Below are positions 1 through 13,400 of a stretch of 64,000 bases of DNA, in pieces (position 1 is the stretch's first letter; every line of letters begins with the position of its first letter). Both the position numbers and the translations under genes were made by a program. The notes beneath the pieces are model-generated. The model saw only the letters and a program-made list of their open reading frames with translations. It ran no database searches and was not told the origin of the DNA. The DNA is from Hetaerina americana (lineage: Eukaryota > Arthropoda > Insecta > Odonata > Calopterygidae), in assembly GCA_022747635.1 (NCBI GenBank), contig JAKTNV010000643.1:1-64000 (forward strand). The letters are read 5' to 3'.

Positions 1-3000
1 GTTAACACTTGCGCTGAAGCATCTTTTATGCTCATTTCTTGTTTTTCAGGATTTATTCTGGGTTTTATTTTGTTTATTTGATGAAAATGAACAACAATAC
101 ACACCATGGAAACATTTTTGTTTCATTTGTGTCGAGTGAGATTTTCACCTAGAACCCAAAGGGGGGGGTATTGGCACTTTTCATGGAAAAATGTGAAAAA
201 TGAAAATTTCTAAAAATGAAAAAAATGCCTTCTATACACCTCAAACATTCACTCTTTTAACAGAAGATTGCTGTTTTTCGCAATATTTTTTGAAATTTGG
301 GCTCTTTTAGCAACGTTAACACTAGCGCTGAAGCATCTTTTATGCTCATTTCTTGTATTTCCGGATTTATTCTGGGTTTTATTTTGTTTATTTGATGAAA
401 ATGAACAACAATACACACCATGGAAACATTTTTGTTTGATTTGTGTCGAGTGAGATTTTCACCTAGAACCCAAAGGGGGGGGAACCCAAAGGGGGGGTAT
501 TGGCACTTTGCATGGAAAAATGTGAAAAATTAAAATTTCTAAAAATGAAAAAATGCCTTCTATACACCTCAAACAATCACTCTAAAACAGAAGATTGTTG
601 TTTTTCGAATTATTTTTTGAAATTTGGGCTCTTTTAGCAACGTTAACACTTGCGCTGAAGCATCTTTTATGCTCATTTCTTGTTTTTCAGGATTTATTCT
701 GGTTTTATTTTGTTTATTTGATGAAAATGAACAACAATACACACCATTGAAACATTTTTGTTTGATTTGTGTCGAGTGTGATTTTCACCTAGAACCCAAA
801 GGGGGGGGTATTGGCACTTTTCATGGAAAAATGTGAAAAATTAAAATTTCTAAAAATGAAAAAAATGCCTTCTATACACCTCAAACATTCACTCTTTTAA
901 CAGAAGATTGCTGTTTTTCGCAATATTTTTTGAAATTTTGGCTCTTTTAGTAACGTTAACACTTGCGCTGAAGCATCTTTTATGCTCATTTCTTGTCTTT
1001 CAGGATTTATTCTGGGTTTTATTTTGTTTATTTGATGAAAATGAAAAACAATACACACCATGGAAACATTTTTGTTTGATTTGTGTCGAGTGAGATTTTC
1101 ACCTAGAACCCAAAGGGGGGGGTATTGGCACTTTTCATGGAAAATGTGAAAAATTAAAATTTCTAAAAATAAAATAAATGCCTTCTATACACCTCAAACA
1201 ATCCCTCTAAAACAGAAGATTGTTGTTTTTTGCAATATTTTTTGAAATTTGGGCTCTTTTAGCAACGTTAACACCTGCGCTTAAGCATCTTTATGCTCAT
1301 TCTTGTTTTTCAGGATTTATTCTGGGTTTTATTTTGTTAATTTGATGAAAATGAACAACAATACACACCATGGAAACATTTTTTTTTTATTTGTTGCGAG
1401 TGAGATTTTGACCTAGAACCCAAAGGGTGGGTATTGGCACTTTTCATGGAAAAATGTGAAAATTAAAATTTCTAAAAATGAAAAAAATGCCTTCTATACA
1501 CCTCAAACATTCACTCTAAAACAGAAGATTCCTGTTTTTCGCAATATTTTTTGAAATTTGGGCTCATTTAGCAACGTTAACACTTGCGCTGAAGCATCTT
1601 TTATGCTCATTTCTTGTCTTTCCGGATTTATTCTAGGTTTTATTTTGTTAATTTGATGAAAATGAACAACGATACACACCATGGAAAAATTTTTGTTTGA
1701 TATGTGTCGAGTGAGATTTTCACCTAGAACCAAAAGGGGGGGGATTGGCACTTTTCATGGAAAAATGTAAAAAATTAAAATTTCTAAAAATGAAAAAATG
1801 CCTTCTATACACCTCAAACATTCACTCTAAAACAGAAGATTGTTGTTTTTCGCAATATTTTTTTAAATTTGGGCTCTTTTAGTAACGTTAACACTTGTGC
1901 TGAAGCATCTTTTATGCTCATTTCTTGTCTTTCAGGATTTATTCTTGGTTTTATTTCGTTTATTGATGAAAATGAACAACAATACACACCATGGAAACAT
2001 TTTTTTTTGATTTGTTTCGAGTGAGATTTTCACCTAGAACCCAAAGGGGGGGTATTGGCACTTTTCATGGAAAAATGTGAAAAATTAAAATTTCTAAAAA
2101 TGAAAAAAATGCCTTCTATACACCTCAAACATTCACTCTTTTAACAGAAGATTGCTGTTTTTCGCAATATTTTTGAAATTTGGGCTCTTTTAGCAACGTT
2201 AACACTAGCGCTGAAGCATCTTTTATGCTCATTTCTTGTCTTTCCGGATTTATTCTGGGTTTTATTTTGTTTATTTGATGAAAATGAACAACAATACACA
2301 CCATGGAAACATTTTTGTTTGATTTGTGTCGAGTGAGATTTTCACCTAGAACCCAAAGGGGGGGGTATTGGCACTTTTCATGGAAAAGTGTGAAAAATTA
2401 AAATTTCTAAAATGAAATAAATGCCTTTTATACACCTCAAACATTCACTCTAAAACAGAAGATTGCTGTTTCTCCCAATATTTTTTGAAATTTGGGCTCT
2501 TTTAGTAACGTTTACACTTGCGCTGAAGTATCTTTTATGCTCATTTCTTGTCTTTCCGGATTTATTCTGGGTTTTATTTTGTTTATTTGATGAAAATGAA
2601 CAACAATACACCCCATGGAAACATTTTTGTTTGATTTGTGTCCAGTGAGATTTTCACCTAGAACCCAAAGGGGGGGTATTGGCGCTTTTCATGGAAAAAT
2701 GTGAAAAATTAAAATTTCCAAAAATAAAATAAATGCCTTCTATACACCTCAAACAATCACTCTAAAACAGAAGATTGTTGTTTTTCGCAATATTTTTTGA
2801 AATTTGGGCTCATTTAGCAACGTTAACACTTGCGCTGAAGCATCTTTTATGCTCATTTCTTGTTTTTCAGGATTTATTCTGGGTTTTATCTTGTTTATTT
2901 GATGAAATGAACAACAATACACACCATGGAAACATTTTTGTTTGATTTGTGTCGAGTGAGATTTTCACCTAGAACCCAAAGGGGGGGGTATTGGCACTTT

Positions 3001-3374
3001 TCATGGAAAAATGTGAAAAATTAAATTTCTAAAAATGAAAAAAATACCTTCTATACACCTCAAACATTCTCTCTAAAACAGAAGATTGCGAGTTTTCGCA
3101 ATATTTTTTTAAATTTGGGCTCTTTTAGCAACGTTAAGACTTGCGCTGAAGCATCTTTTATGCTCATTTCTTGTTTTTCAGGATTTATTCTGGGTTTCAT
3201 TTTGTTTATTTGATGAAAATGAACAACAATACACACCACGGAAACATTTTTGTTTTTTATTTGTGTCGAGTGAGATTTTCACCTAGAACCCAAAGGGGGG
3301 GGTATTGGCACTTTTCATGAAAAATGTGAAAAATTAAAATTTCCAAAAATAAAATAAATGCCTTCAATACACTT
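1..3374 (+). repeat. Left diverged part of the array
   Basis: Monomers start at 268, 595, 908, 1220, 1529, 1840, 2152, 2463, 2775 and 3086; bases 1-267 are the 3' part of another. They differ from each other at many positions and no short-range HOR is obvious. The order 1840-2152-2463 is the same as at 19240-19553-19864: monomer 2152 and its counterpart share the AAAAGTGTG variant and the CCTTTTATAC variant. The order 2463-2775-3086 matches 17677-17990-18301, where 3086 and 18301 share TTCTCTCTAAAACAG followed by the TTAAGACTTGCG variant. The spacing agrees to within a few bases in both comparisons. Confidence 0.85.
467..498 (+). repeat. Doubled G block
   Basis: AACCCAAA plus a G-run occurs twice in direct succession instead of once, which lengthens the monomer starting at 268 to 327 bp. 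Confidence 0.95.
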
Positions 3375-4023
3375 CAAACATTCACTCTGAAATAGAAGAT
3401 TGGTGTTTTTCGCAATATTTTTTGAAAAATGGGCTTTTTTAGCAACGTTAGCACTTGCGCTGAAGCATCTTTTATGCTCATTTCTTGTCTTTCAGGATTT
3501 ATTCTGGGTTTTATTTCGTTTATTTGATGAAAATGAACAACAATACACACCATGGAAACATTTTTTTTGATTTGTTGCGAGTGAGATTTTCACCTAGAAC
3601 CCAAAGGGGGGGTATAGGCACTTTTCATGGAATAATGTGAAAAATTAAAATTTAAAAAATGAAAAAAATGCCTTCTATACACCTCAAACATTCACTCTTT
3701 TAACAGAAGATTGCTGTTTTTCGCAATATTTTTTGAAATTTGGGCTCTTTTAATTACGTTAACACTTGCGCTGAAGCATCTTTTTATGCTCATTTCTTAT
3801 CTTTCAGGATTTATTCTTGGTTTTATTTTGTTTATTTGATGAAAATGAACAACAATACACACCATGGAAACATTTTTGTTTGATTTGTGTCGAGTGAGAT
3901 TTTCACCTAGAACCCAAAGGAGGGGGATTGGCACTTTTAATGGAAAAATGTGAAAAATTAAAATTTCTAAAAATAAAATAAATGCCTTCTATGCACCTCA
4001 AACATTCACTCTAAAACAGAAGA

Positions 4024-4119
4024 TAGTGGTTTTGTGTGTGAAAAATGTGAAAAATTAAATTTCTAAAATTGAAAAAAATGCCTTCTATACACCTCAAACA
4101 TTCACTCTAAAACAGAAGA
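4024..4119 (+). repeat. Truncated mini-monomer, about 96 bp
   Basis: The unit starts like monomer 5058 (AGATAGTGGTTTT) but after about ten bases runs through GTGTGTG straight into the A-rich tail (AAAAATGTGAAAAATT). About 220 bp, from the CGCAATATT segment through the G-run, are missing. Neighbouring monomers on both sides are full length. The GTGTGTG at the join is not part of the normal monomer. Confidence 0.92.
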
Positions 4120-7100
4120 TTGCTGTTTTTCGCAATATTTTTTGAAATTTGGGCTCTTTTAGCAACGTTAAGACTTGCGCTGAAGCATCTTTTATGCTCA
4201 TTTCTTGTCTTTCAGGATTTATTTTGGGTTTTATTTTGTTCATTTGATGAATATGACCAACAATACACACCATGGAAACAGTTTTGTTTGATTTGTGTCG
4301 AGTGAGATTTTCACCTAGAACCCAAAGGGGGGGGTATTGGCACTTTTCATGGAAAAATGTGAAAAATTAAAATATCTAAAAATAAAATAAATGCCTTCAA
4401 TACACTTCAAACATTCACTTTAAAACAGAAGGTTGCTGTTTTTCGCAATATTTTTTGAAATTTGGGCTCTTTTTAGCAACGTTAACACTTGCGCTGAAGC
4501 ATCTTTTATGCTCATTTCTTGTCTTTCAGGATTTATTCTGGGTTTTATTTTGTTTATTTGATGAAAATGAACAACAATACACACCATGGAAACAGTTTTG
4601 TTTGATTTGTGTCGAGTGAGATTTTCACCTAGACCCAAAGGGGGGGGTATTGGCACTTTTCATGGAAAAATGTAAAAAATTAAAATTTCTAAAAATAAAA
4701 TAAATGCCTTCAATACACCTCAAACATTCACTCTTTTAACAGAAGATTGCTGTTTTTCGCAATATTTTTTGAAATTTGGGCTCTTTTAATAACGTTAACA
4801 CTTGCGCTGAAGCATCTTTTATGCTCATTTCTTATCTTTCAGGATTTATTCTTGGTTTTATTTTGTTTATTTGATGAAAATGAACAACAATACACACCAT
4901 GGAAACATTTTTGTTTGATTTGTGTCGAGTGAGATTTTCACCTAGAACCCAAAGGAGGGGGATTGGCACTTTAAATGGAAAAATGTGAAAATTAAAATTT
5001 CTAAAAATAAAATAAATGCCTTCTATGCACCTCAAACATTCACTCTAAAACAGAAGATAGTGGTTTTTTTCGCAATATTTTTTGAAATTTGGGCTCTTTT
5101 AGCAACGTTAACACTTACGATGAAGCATCTTTTCTGCTCATTTCTTGTTTTTCAGGATTTATTCTGGGTTTTATTTTGTTTATTTGATGAAAATGACAAC
5201 AATACACACCATGGAAACATTTTTTTTTGATTTGTTGGAGGTGAGATTTTCACCTAGAACCCAAAGGGGGGGGGGTATTGGCACTTTCCATGGAAAAATG
5301 TGAAAAATTAAAATTTCTAAAAATGAAAAAAATACCTTCTATACACCTCAAACATTCACTCTAAAACAGAAGATTGCTGTTTTTCGCAATATTTTTTGAA
5401 ATTTGGGCTCTTTAGTAACGTTAACACTTGCGCTAAAGCATCATTTATGCTCATTTCTTGTCTTTCAGGATTTATTCTGGGTTTTATTTTGTTAATTTGA
5501 TGAAAATGAACAACGATACACACCATGGAAAAATTTTTGTTTGATATGTGTCGAGTTAGATTTTCACCTAGAACCAAAAGGGGGGTATTGGCACTTTTCA
5601 TGGAAAAATGTAAAAAATTAAAATTTCTAAAAATGAAATAATTCCCTTCTATACACCTCAAACATTCACTCTAAAACAGAAGATTGTTGTTTTTCGCAAT
5701 ATTTTTTTAAATTTTTGGCTCTTTTAGTAACGTTAACACTTGCGCTGAAGCATCTTTTATGCTCATTTCTTGTCTTTCAGGATTTATTCTGGGTTTTATT
5801 TCGTTTATTTGATGAAATGAACAACAATTCACACCATGGAAACATTTTTTTTTGATTTGTTGCGAGTGAGATTTTCACCTAGAACCCAAAGGGGGGGTAT
5901 TAGCACTTTTCATGGAAAAATGTGAAAAATTAAAATTTCTAAAAATGAAAAAAATGCCTTCTATACACCTCAAACATTCACTCTTTTAACAGAAGATTGC
6001 TGTTTTTCGCAATATTTTTTGAAATTTGGGCTCTTTTAGCAACGTTAACACTAGCGCTGAAGCATCTTTTATGCTAATTTCTTGTCTTTCCGGATTTATT
6101 GTTGGTTTTATTTTGTTTATTTGATGAAAATGAACAACAATACACACCATGGAAACATTTTTGTTTGATTTCTGTCGAGTGAGATTTTCACCTAGAACCC
6201 AAAGGGGGGGGTATTGGCACTTTTCACGGAAAAATGTGAAAAATTAAAATTCTAAAAATAAAATAAATGCCTTCTATACACCTCAAACAATCACTCTAAA
6301 ACAGAAGATTGTTGTTTTTCGCAATATTTTTTGAAATTTGGGCTCTTTTAGCAACGTAAACACTTGCACTGAAGCATCTTTTATGCTCATTTCTTGTTTT
6401 TCAGGATTTATTCTGGGTTTCATTTTGTTTATTTGATGAAAATGAACAACAATACACACCATGGAAACATTTTTGTTTGATTTGTGTCGAGTTAGATATT
6501 CACCTAGAACCCAAAGGGGGGAGTATTGGCACTTTTCATGGAAAAATGTGAAAAATTAAAATATCTAAAAATAAAATAAATGCCTTCAATACACTTCAAA
6601 CATTCACTTTAAAACAGAAGATTGCTGTTTTTCGCAATATTTTTTGAAATTTGGGCTCTTTTAGCAACGTTAACACTTGCGCTGAAGCATCTTTTATGCT
6701 CATTTCTTGTCTTTCAGGATTTATTCTGGGATTTATTTTGTTTATTTGATGAAAATGAACAACAATACACACCATGGAAACAGTTTTGTTTGATTTGTGT
6801 CGAGTGAGATTTTCACCTAGAACCCAAAGGGGGGGGTATTGGCACTTTTCATGGAAAAATGTAAAAAATTAAAATTTCTAAAAATAAAATAAATGCCTTC
6901 AATACACTTCAAACATCCACTCTTTTAACAGAAGATTGGTGTTTTTCGCAATATTTTTTGAAATTTGGGCTCTTTTAGCAACGTTAACACTAGCGCTGAA
7001 GCATCTTTTATGCTCATTTCTTGTCTTTCCGGATTTATTCTGGGTTTTATTTCGTTTATTTGATGAAAATGAACAACAATACACCCCATGGAAACATTTT

Positions 7101-7553
7101 GTTTGATTTGTGTCTAGTGAGATTTTCACCTAGAACCCAAAGGTATTGGCACTTTTCATGGAAAAATGTGAAAAATTAAAATTTCTAAAAATAAAATAAA
7201 TGCCTTCTATACACCTGAAACAATCACTCTAAAACAGAAGATTGTTGTTTTTCGCAATATTTTTTGAAATTTGGGATCTTTTAGCAACGTTAACACTTGC
7301 GCTGAAGCATCTTTTATGCTCATTTCTTGTTTTTCAGGATTTATTCTGGGTTTTATTTTGTTTATTTGATGAAAATGAACAACAATACACACAATGGAAA
7401 CATTTTTGTTTGATTTGTGTCGAGTGAGATTTTCACCTAGAACCCAAAGGGGGGGGTATTGGCACTTTGCATGGAAAAATGTGAAAAATTAAAATTTCTA
7501 AAATGAAAAAAATGCCTTCTATACACCTCAAACATTCACTCTAAAACAGAAGA

Positions 7554-7866
7554 TTGCTGTTTTTCGCAATATTTTTTGAAATTTGGCCTCTTTTAGCAAC
7601 GTTAACACTTGCGCTGAAGCATCTTTTATGCTCATTTCTTGTCTTTCAGGATTTATTCTGGGTTTTATTTTGTTTATTTGATGAAAATGAACAACAATAC
7701 ACACCATGGAAGCATTTTTGTTGATTTGTGTCGAGTGATATTTTCACCTAGAACCCAAAGGGGGGGGGGTATTGGCACTTTTCATGAAAAATGTGAAAAA
7801 TTAAAATTTCTAAAAATAAAATAAATGCCTTCTATACACCTCAAACAATCCCTCTAAAACAGAAGA
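7554..7866 (+). repeat. Hybrid monomer replacing two monomers of copy 2
   Basis: The 5' part matches monomer 13913 (shared TTTGGCCTC variant). The 3' part matches monomer 14228 (shared GAGTGATATTTTCACC and an unusually long G-run at about 7760-7769). Copy 2 has both monomers in full. Copy 1 has one fused unit, so a deletion of one repeat length by recombination between adjacent monomers in copy 1 is the simplest reading. A duplication in copy 2 is less likely, because 13913 and 14228 each have private features. Confidence 0.8.
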
Positions 7867-8684
7867 TTGTTGTTTTTCGCAATATTTTTTGAAATTTGGG
7901 CTCTTTTAGCAACGTAAACACCTGCGCTGAAGCATCTTTTATGCACATTTCTTGTTTTTCAGGATTTATTCTGGGTTTTATTTTGTTTATTTGATGAAAA
8001 TGAACAACAATAGACAAATGGAAACATTTTTGTTTGATTTGTGTCGAGTGAGATTTTCACCTAGAACCCAAAGGGCATGGCACTTTTCATGTAAAAATGT
8101 GAAAAATTAAAATTTCTAAAAATGAAAAAAATGCCTTCTATACACCTCAAACATTCACTCTTTTAACAGAAGATTGCTGTTTTACGCAATATTTTTTGAA
8201 ATTTGGGCTCTTTTAGCAACGTTAACCCTAGCGCTGAAGCATCTTTTATGCTCATTTCTTGTCTTTCCGGATTTATTCTGGGTTTTATTTTGTTTATTTG
8301 ATGAAAATGAACAACAATACACACCATGGAAACATTTTTGTTTGATTTGTGTCGAGGGAGATTTTCACCTAGAACCCAAAGGGGGGGGTATTGGCACTTT
8401 TCATGGAAAAATGTGAAAAATGAAAATTTCTAAAAATGAAAAAAATGCCTTCTATACACCTCAAACATTCACTCTAAAACAGAAGATTGCTGTTTTTCGC
8501 AATATTTTTTGAAATTTGGGCTCATTTAGCAACGTAAACACTAGCGCTGAAGCATCTTTTATGCTCATTTCTTGTATTTCCGGATTTATTCTGGGTTTTA
8601 TTTTGTTTATTTGATGAAAATGAACAACAATACACACCATGGAAACATTTTTATTTGATTTGTGTCGATGGAGATTTTCACCTA

Positions 8685-8718
8685 GAACCCAAAGGGGGGG
8701 GGAACCCAAAGGGGGGGG
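8685..8718 (+). repeat. Doubled G block in duplication copy 1
   Basis: Two AACCCAAA-G(8-9) units stand in tandem. The counterpart is at 15363-15395 in copy 2, so this doubling predates the 6.35-kb duplication. Confidence 0.95.
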
Positions 8719-10372
8719 TATTGGCACTTTGCATGGAAAAATGTGAAAAATTAAAATTTCTAAAAATGAAAAAAATGCCTTCTATACACCTCAAACATTC
8801 ACTCTTTTAACAGAAGATTGCTGTTTTTCGCAATATTTTTTGAAATTTGGGCTCTTTTAGCAACGTTAACCCTAGCGCTGAAGCATCTTTTATGCTCATT
8901 TCTTGTCTTTCCGGATTTATTCTGGGTTTTATTTTGTTTTTTTGATGAAAATGAACAACAATACACACCATGGAAACATTTTTGTTTGATTTGTGTCGAG
9001 GGAGATTTCACCTAGAACCCAAAGGGGGGGGTATTGGCACTTTTCATGGAAAAATGTGAAAAATGAAAATTTCTAAAAATGAAAAAAATGCCTTCTATAC
9101 ACCTCAAACATTCACTCTAAAACAGAAGATTGCTGTTTTTCGCAATATTTTTTGAAATTTGGGCTCATTTAGCAACGTAAACACTAGCGCTGAAGCATCT
9201 TTTATGCTCATTTCTTGTATTTCCGGATTTATTCTGGGTTTTATTTTGTTTATTTGATGAAAATGAACAACAATACACACCATGGAAACATTTTTGTTTG
9301 ATTTGTGTCGAGTGAGATTTTCACCTAGAACCCAAAGGGCATGGCACTTTCATGTAAAAATGTGAAAAATTAAAATTTCTAAAAATGAAAAAAATGCCTT
9401 CTATACACCTCAAACATTCACTCTAAAAAGAAGATTGCTGCTTTTCGCAATATTTTTTGAAATTTGGGCTCTTTTAGCAACGTTAACACTTGCGCTGAAG
9501 CATCTTTTATGCTCATTTCTTGCCTTTCCGGATTTATTCTTGGTTTTATTTTGTTTATTTGATGAAAATGAACAACAAAACACACCATGGAAACATTTTT
9601 GTTTGATTTGTGTCGAGTGAGATTTTCACCTAGAACCCAAAAGGGGGGGTATTGGCACTTTTCAGGGAAAAATGTGAAAAATTAAAATTTCTAAAAATGA
9701 AAAAATGCCTTCTATACACCTCAAACATTCACTCTGAAATAGAAGATTGGTGTTTTTCGCAATATTTTTTGAAAAATGGGCTTTTTTAGCAACGTTAGCA
9801 CTTGCGCTGAAGCATCTTTTATGCTCATTTCTTGTCTTTCAGGATTTATTCTGGGTTTTATTTCGTTTATTTGATGAAAATGAACAACAATACACACCAT
9901 GGAAACATTTTTTTTTGATTTGTTGCGAGTGAGATTTTCACCTAGAACCCAAAGGGGGGGTATAGGCACTTTTCATGGAATAATGTGAAAAATTAAAATT
10001 TTAAAAAAATGAAAAAAATGCCTTCTATACACCTCAAACATTCACTCTTTTAACAGAAGATTGCTGTTTTTCGCAATATTTTTTGAAATTTGGGCTCTTT
10101 TAATTACGTTAACACTTGCGCTGAAGCATCTTTTATGCTCATTTCTTATCTTTCAGGATTTATTCTTGGTTTTATTTTGTTTATTTGATGAAAATGAACA
10201 ACAATACACACCATGGAAACATTTTTGTTTGATTTGTGTCGAGTGAGATTTTCACCTAGAACCCAAAGGAGGGGGATTGGCACTTTTAATGGAAAAATGT
10301 GAAAAATTAAAATTTCTAAAAATAAAATAAATGCCTTCTATGCACCTCAAACATTCACTCTAAAACAGAAGA

Positions 10373-10469
10373 TAGTGGTTTTGTGTGTGAAAAATGTGAA
10401 AAATTAAAATTTCTAAAATTGAAAAAAATGCCTTCTATACACCTCAAACATTCACTCTAAAACAGAAGA
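10373..10469 (+). repeat. Truncated mini-monomer, second copy
   Basis: The join is the same as at 4024-4119, including the GTGTGTG filler, and lies in the same monomer context (between the counterparts of 3711 and 4120). The internal deletion therefore happened before the block of about 6.35 kb was duplicated. It differs from the first copy by a one-base A-run difference in the tail. Confidence 0.93.
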
Positions 10470-13400
10470 TTGCTGTTTTTCGCAATATTTTTTGAAATTT
10501 GGGCTCTTTTAGCAACGTTAAGACTTGCGCTGAAGCATCTTTTATGCTCATTTCTTGTCTTTCAGGATTTATTCTGGGTTTTATTTTGTTCATTTGATGA
10601 ATATGACCAACAATACACACCATGGAAACAGTTTTGTTTGATTTGTGTCGAGTGAGATTTTCACCTAGAACCCAAAGGGGGGGGTATTGGCACTTTTCAT
10701 GGAAAAATGTGAAAAATTAAAATATCTAAAAATAAAATAAATGCCTTCAATACACTTCAAACATTCACTTTAAAACAGAAGGTTGCTGTTTTTCGCAATA
10801 TTTTTTGAAATTTGGGCTTTTTTAGCAACGTTAACACTTGCGCTGAAGCATCTTTTATGCTCATTTCTTGTCTTTCAGGATTTATTCTGGGTTTTATTTT
10901 GTTTATTTGATGAAAATGAACAACAATACACACCATGGAAACAGTTTTGTTTGATTTGTGTCGAGTGAGATTTTCACCTAGAACCCAAAGGGGGGGGTAT
11001 TGGCACTTTTCATGGAAAAATGTAAAAAATTAAAATTTCTAAAAATAAAATAAATGCCTTCAATACACCTCAAACATTCACTCTTTTAACAGAAGATTGC
11101 TGTTTTTCGCAATATTTTTTGAAATTTGGGCTCTTTTAATAACGTTAACACTTGCGCTGAAGCATTTTTTATGCTCATTTCTTATCTTTCAGGATTTATT
11201 CTTGGTTTTATTTTGTTTATTTGATGAAAATGAACAACAATACACACCATGGAAACATTTTTGTTTGATTTGTGTCGAGTGAGATTTTCACCTAGAACCC
11301 AAAGGAGGGGGATTGGCACTTTAAATGGAAAAATGTGAAAAATTAAAATTTCTAAAAATAAAATAAATGCCTTCTATGCACCTCAAACATTCACTCTAAA
11401 ACAGAAGATAGTGGTTTTTTTCGCAATATTTTTTGAAATTTGGGCTCTTTTAGCAACGTTAACACTTACGATGAAGCATCTTTTCTGCTCATTTCTTGTT
11501 TTTCAGGATTTATTCTGGGTTTTATTTTGTTTATTTGATGAAAATGAACAACAATACACACCATGGAAACATTTTTTTTTGATTTGTTGGAGGTGAGATT
11601 TTCACCTAGAACCCAAAGGGGGGGAGGGGTATTGGCACTTTCCATGGAAAAATGTGAAAAATTAAAATTTCTAAAAATGAAAAAAATACCTTCTATACAC
11701 CTCAAACATTCACTCTAAAACAGAAGATTGCTGTTTTTCGCAATATTTTTTGAAATTTGGGCTCTTTTAGTAACGTTAACACTTGCGCTAAAGCATCATT
11801 TATGCTCATTTCTTGTCTTTCAGGATTTATTCTGGGTTTTATTTTGTTAATTTGATGAAAATGAACAACGATACACACCATGGAAAAATTTTTGTTTGAT
11901 ATGTGTCGAGTTAGATTTTCACCTAGAACCAAAAGGGGGGTATTGGCACTTTTCATGGAAAAATGTAAAAAATTAAAATTTCTAAAAATGAAATAATTCC
12001 CTTCTATACACCTCAAACATTCACTCTAAAACAGAAGATTGTTGTTTTTCGCAATATTTTTTTAAATTTTTGGCTCTTTTAGTAACGTTAACACTTGCGC
12101 TGAAGCATCTTTTATGCTCATTTCTTGTCTTTCAGGATTTATTCTGGGTTTTATTTCGTTTATTTGATGAAAATGAACAACAATTCACACCATGGAAACA
12201 TTTTTTTTTGATTTGTTGCGAGTGAGATTTTCACCTAGAACCCAAAGGGGGGGTATTAGCACTTTTCATGGAAAAATGTGAAAAATTAAAATTTCTAAAA
12301 ATGAAAAAAATGCCTTCTATACACCTCAAACATTCACTCTTTTAACAGAAGATTGCTGTTTTTCGCAATATTTTTTGAAATTTGGGCTCTTTTAGCAACG
12401 TTAACACTAGCGCTGAAGCATCTTTTATGCTAATTTCTTGTCTTTCCGGATTTATTCTTGGTTTTATTTTGTTTATTTGATGAAAATGAACAACAATACA
12501 CACCATGGAAACATTTTTGTTTGATTTCTGTCGAGTGAGATTTTCACCTAGAACCCAAAGGGGGGGGTATTGGCACTTTTCACGGAAAAATGTGAAAAAT
12601 TAAAATTTCTAAAAATAAAATAAATGCCTTCTATACACCTCAAACAATCACTCTAAAACAGAAGATTGTTGTTTTTCGCAATATTTTTTGAAATTTGGGC
12701 TCTTTTAGCAACGTAAACACTTGCACTGAAGCATCTTTTATGCTCATTTCTTGTTTTTCAGGATTTATTCTGGGTTTCATTTTGTTTATTTGATGAAAAT
12801 AAACAACAATACACACCATGGAAACATTTTTGTTTGATTTGTGTCGAGTTAGATATTCACCTAGAACCCAAAGGGGGGAGTATTGGCACTTTTCATGGAA
12901 AAATGTGAAAAATTAAAATATCTAAAAATAAAATAAATGCCTTCAATACACTTCAAACATTCACTTTAAAACAGAAGATTGCTGTTTTTCGCAATATTTT
13001 TTGAAATTTGGGCTCTTTTAGCAACGTTAACACTTGCGCTGAAGCATCTTTTATGCTCATTTCTTGTCTTTCAGGATTTATTCTGGGTTTTATTTTGTTT
13101 ATTTGATGAAAATGAACAACAATACACACCATGGAAACAGTTTTGTTTGATTTGTGTCGAGTGAGATTTTCACCTAGAACCCAAAGGGGGGGGTATTGGC
13201 ACTTTTCATGGAAAAATGTAAAAAATTAAAATTTCTAAAAATAAAATAAATGCCTTCAATACACTTCAAACATCCACTCTTTTAACAGAAGATTGGTGTT
13301 TTTCGCAATATTTTTTGAAATTTGGGCTCTTTTAGCAACGTTAACACTAGCGCTGAAGCATCTTTTATGCTCATTTCTTGTCTTTCCGGATTTATTCTGG

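Larger units (their letters stand above)
3375..9721 (+). repeat. Segmental duplication copy 1 (21 repeat units, about 6.35 kb)
   Basis: Unit starts are 3400, 3711, 4024 (short), 4120, 4433, 4747, 5058, 5374, 5684, 5997, 6309, 6622, 6936, 7242, 7554, 7867, 8174, 8487, 8818, 9130 and 9435. Each has a counterpart 6347-6358 bases later up to about 7700, and 6677-6679 bases later from 7867 on. The match begins at the shared private variant ACTCTGAAATAGAAG, which is at 3384 onward here and 9731 onward in copy 2. It also covers rare variants such as GAAAAATGGGC, the short unit at 4024, and CATTTGATGAATATGACC in monomer 4120. Copy 1 has one monomer fewer than copy 2 (see 7554-7866). Confidence 0.92.

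Noticed and set aside
118..140. Yeast-type origin consensus (WTTTAYRTTTW) in the TTTTATTTTGTTTATTT segment
   Set aside because: No exact match, and such AT-rich stretches match loosely by chance.
280..296. CENP-B box (NTTCGNNNNANNCGGGN) at TTTCGCAATATTTTTTG
   Set aside because: Only the left half (TTCG, then A at the right distance) fits. The CGGG half is TTTT here and in the other monomers inspected.
268..453. Forward open frame of 61 codons, repeated in most monomers, reading as a hydrophobic, membrane-like peptide
   Set aside because: It starts at TTG, not ATG, in nearly every copy. Its hydrophobicity follows from the T-rich DNA. It recurs once per satellite monomer with free amino-acid changes and is lost wherever a one-base indel falls. 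No family is recognised.
4985..5230. Forward ATG-started frame of 81 codons across a monomer boundary
   Set aside because: It depends on a local A-run length (ATGTGAAAATTAAAATT) and a missing A in ATGACAACAATAC. The counterpart at 11335-11580 in the duplicated block does not keep it.
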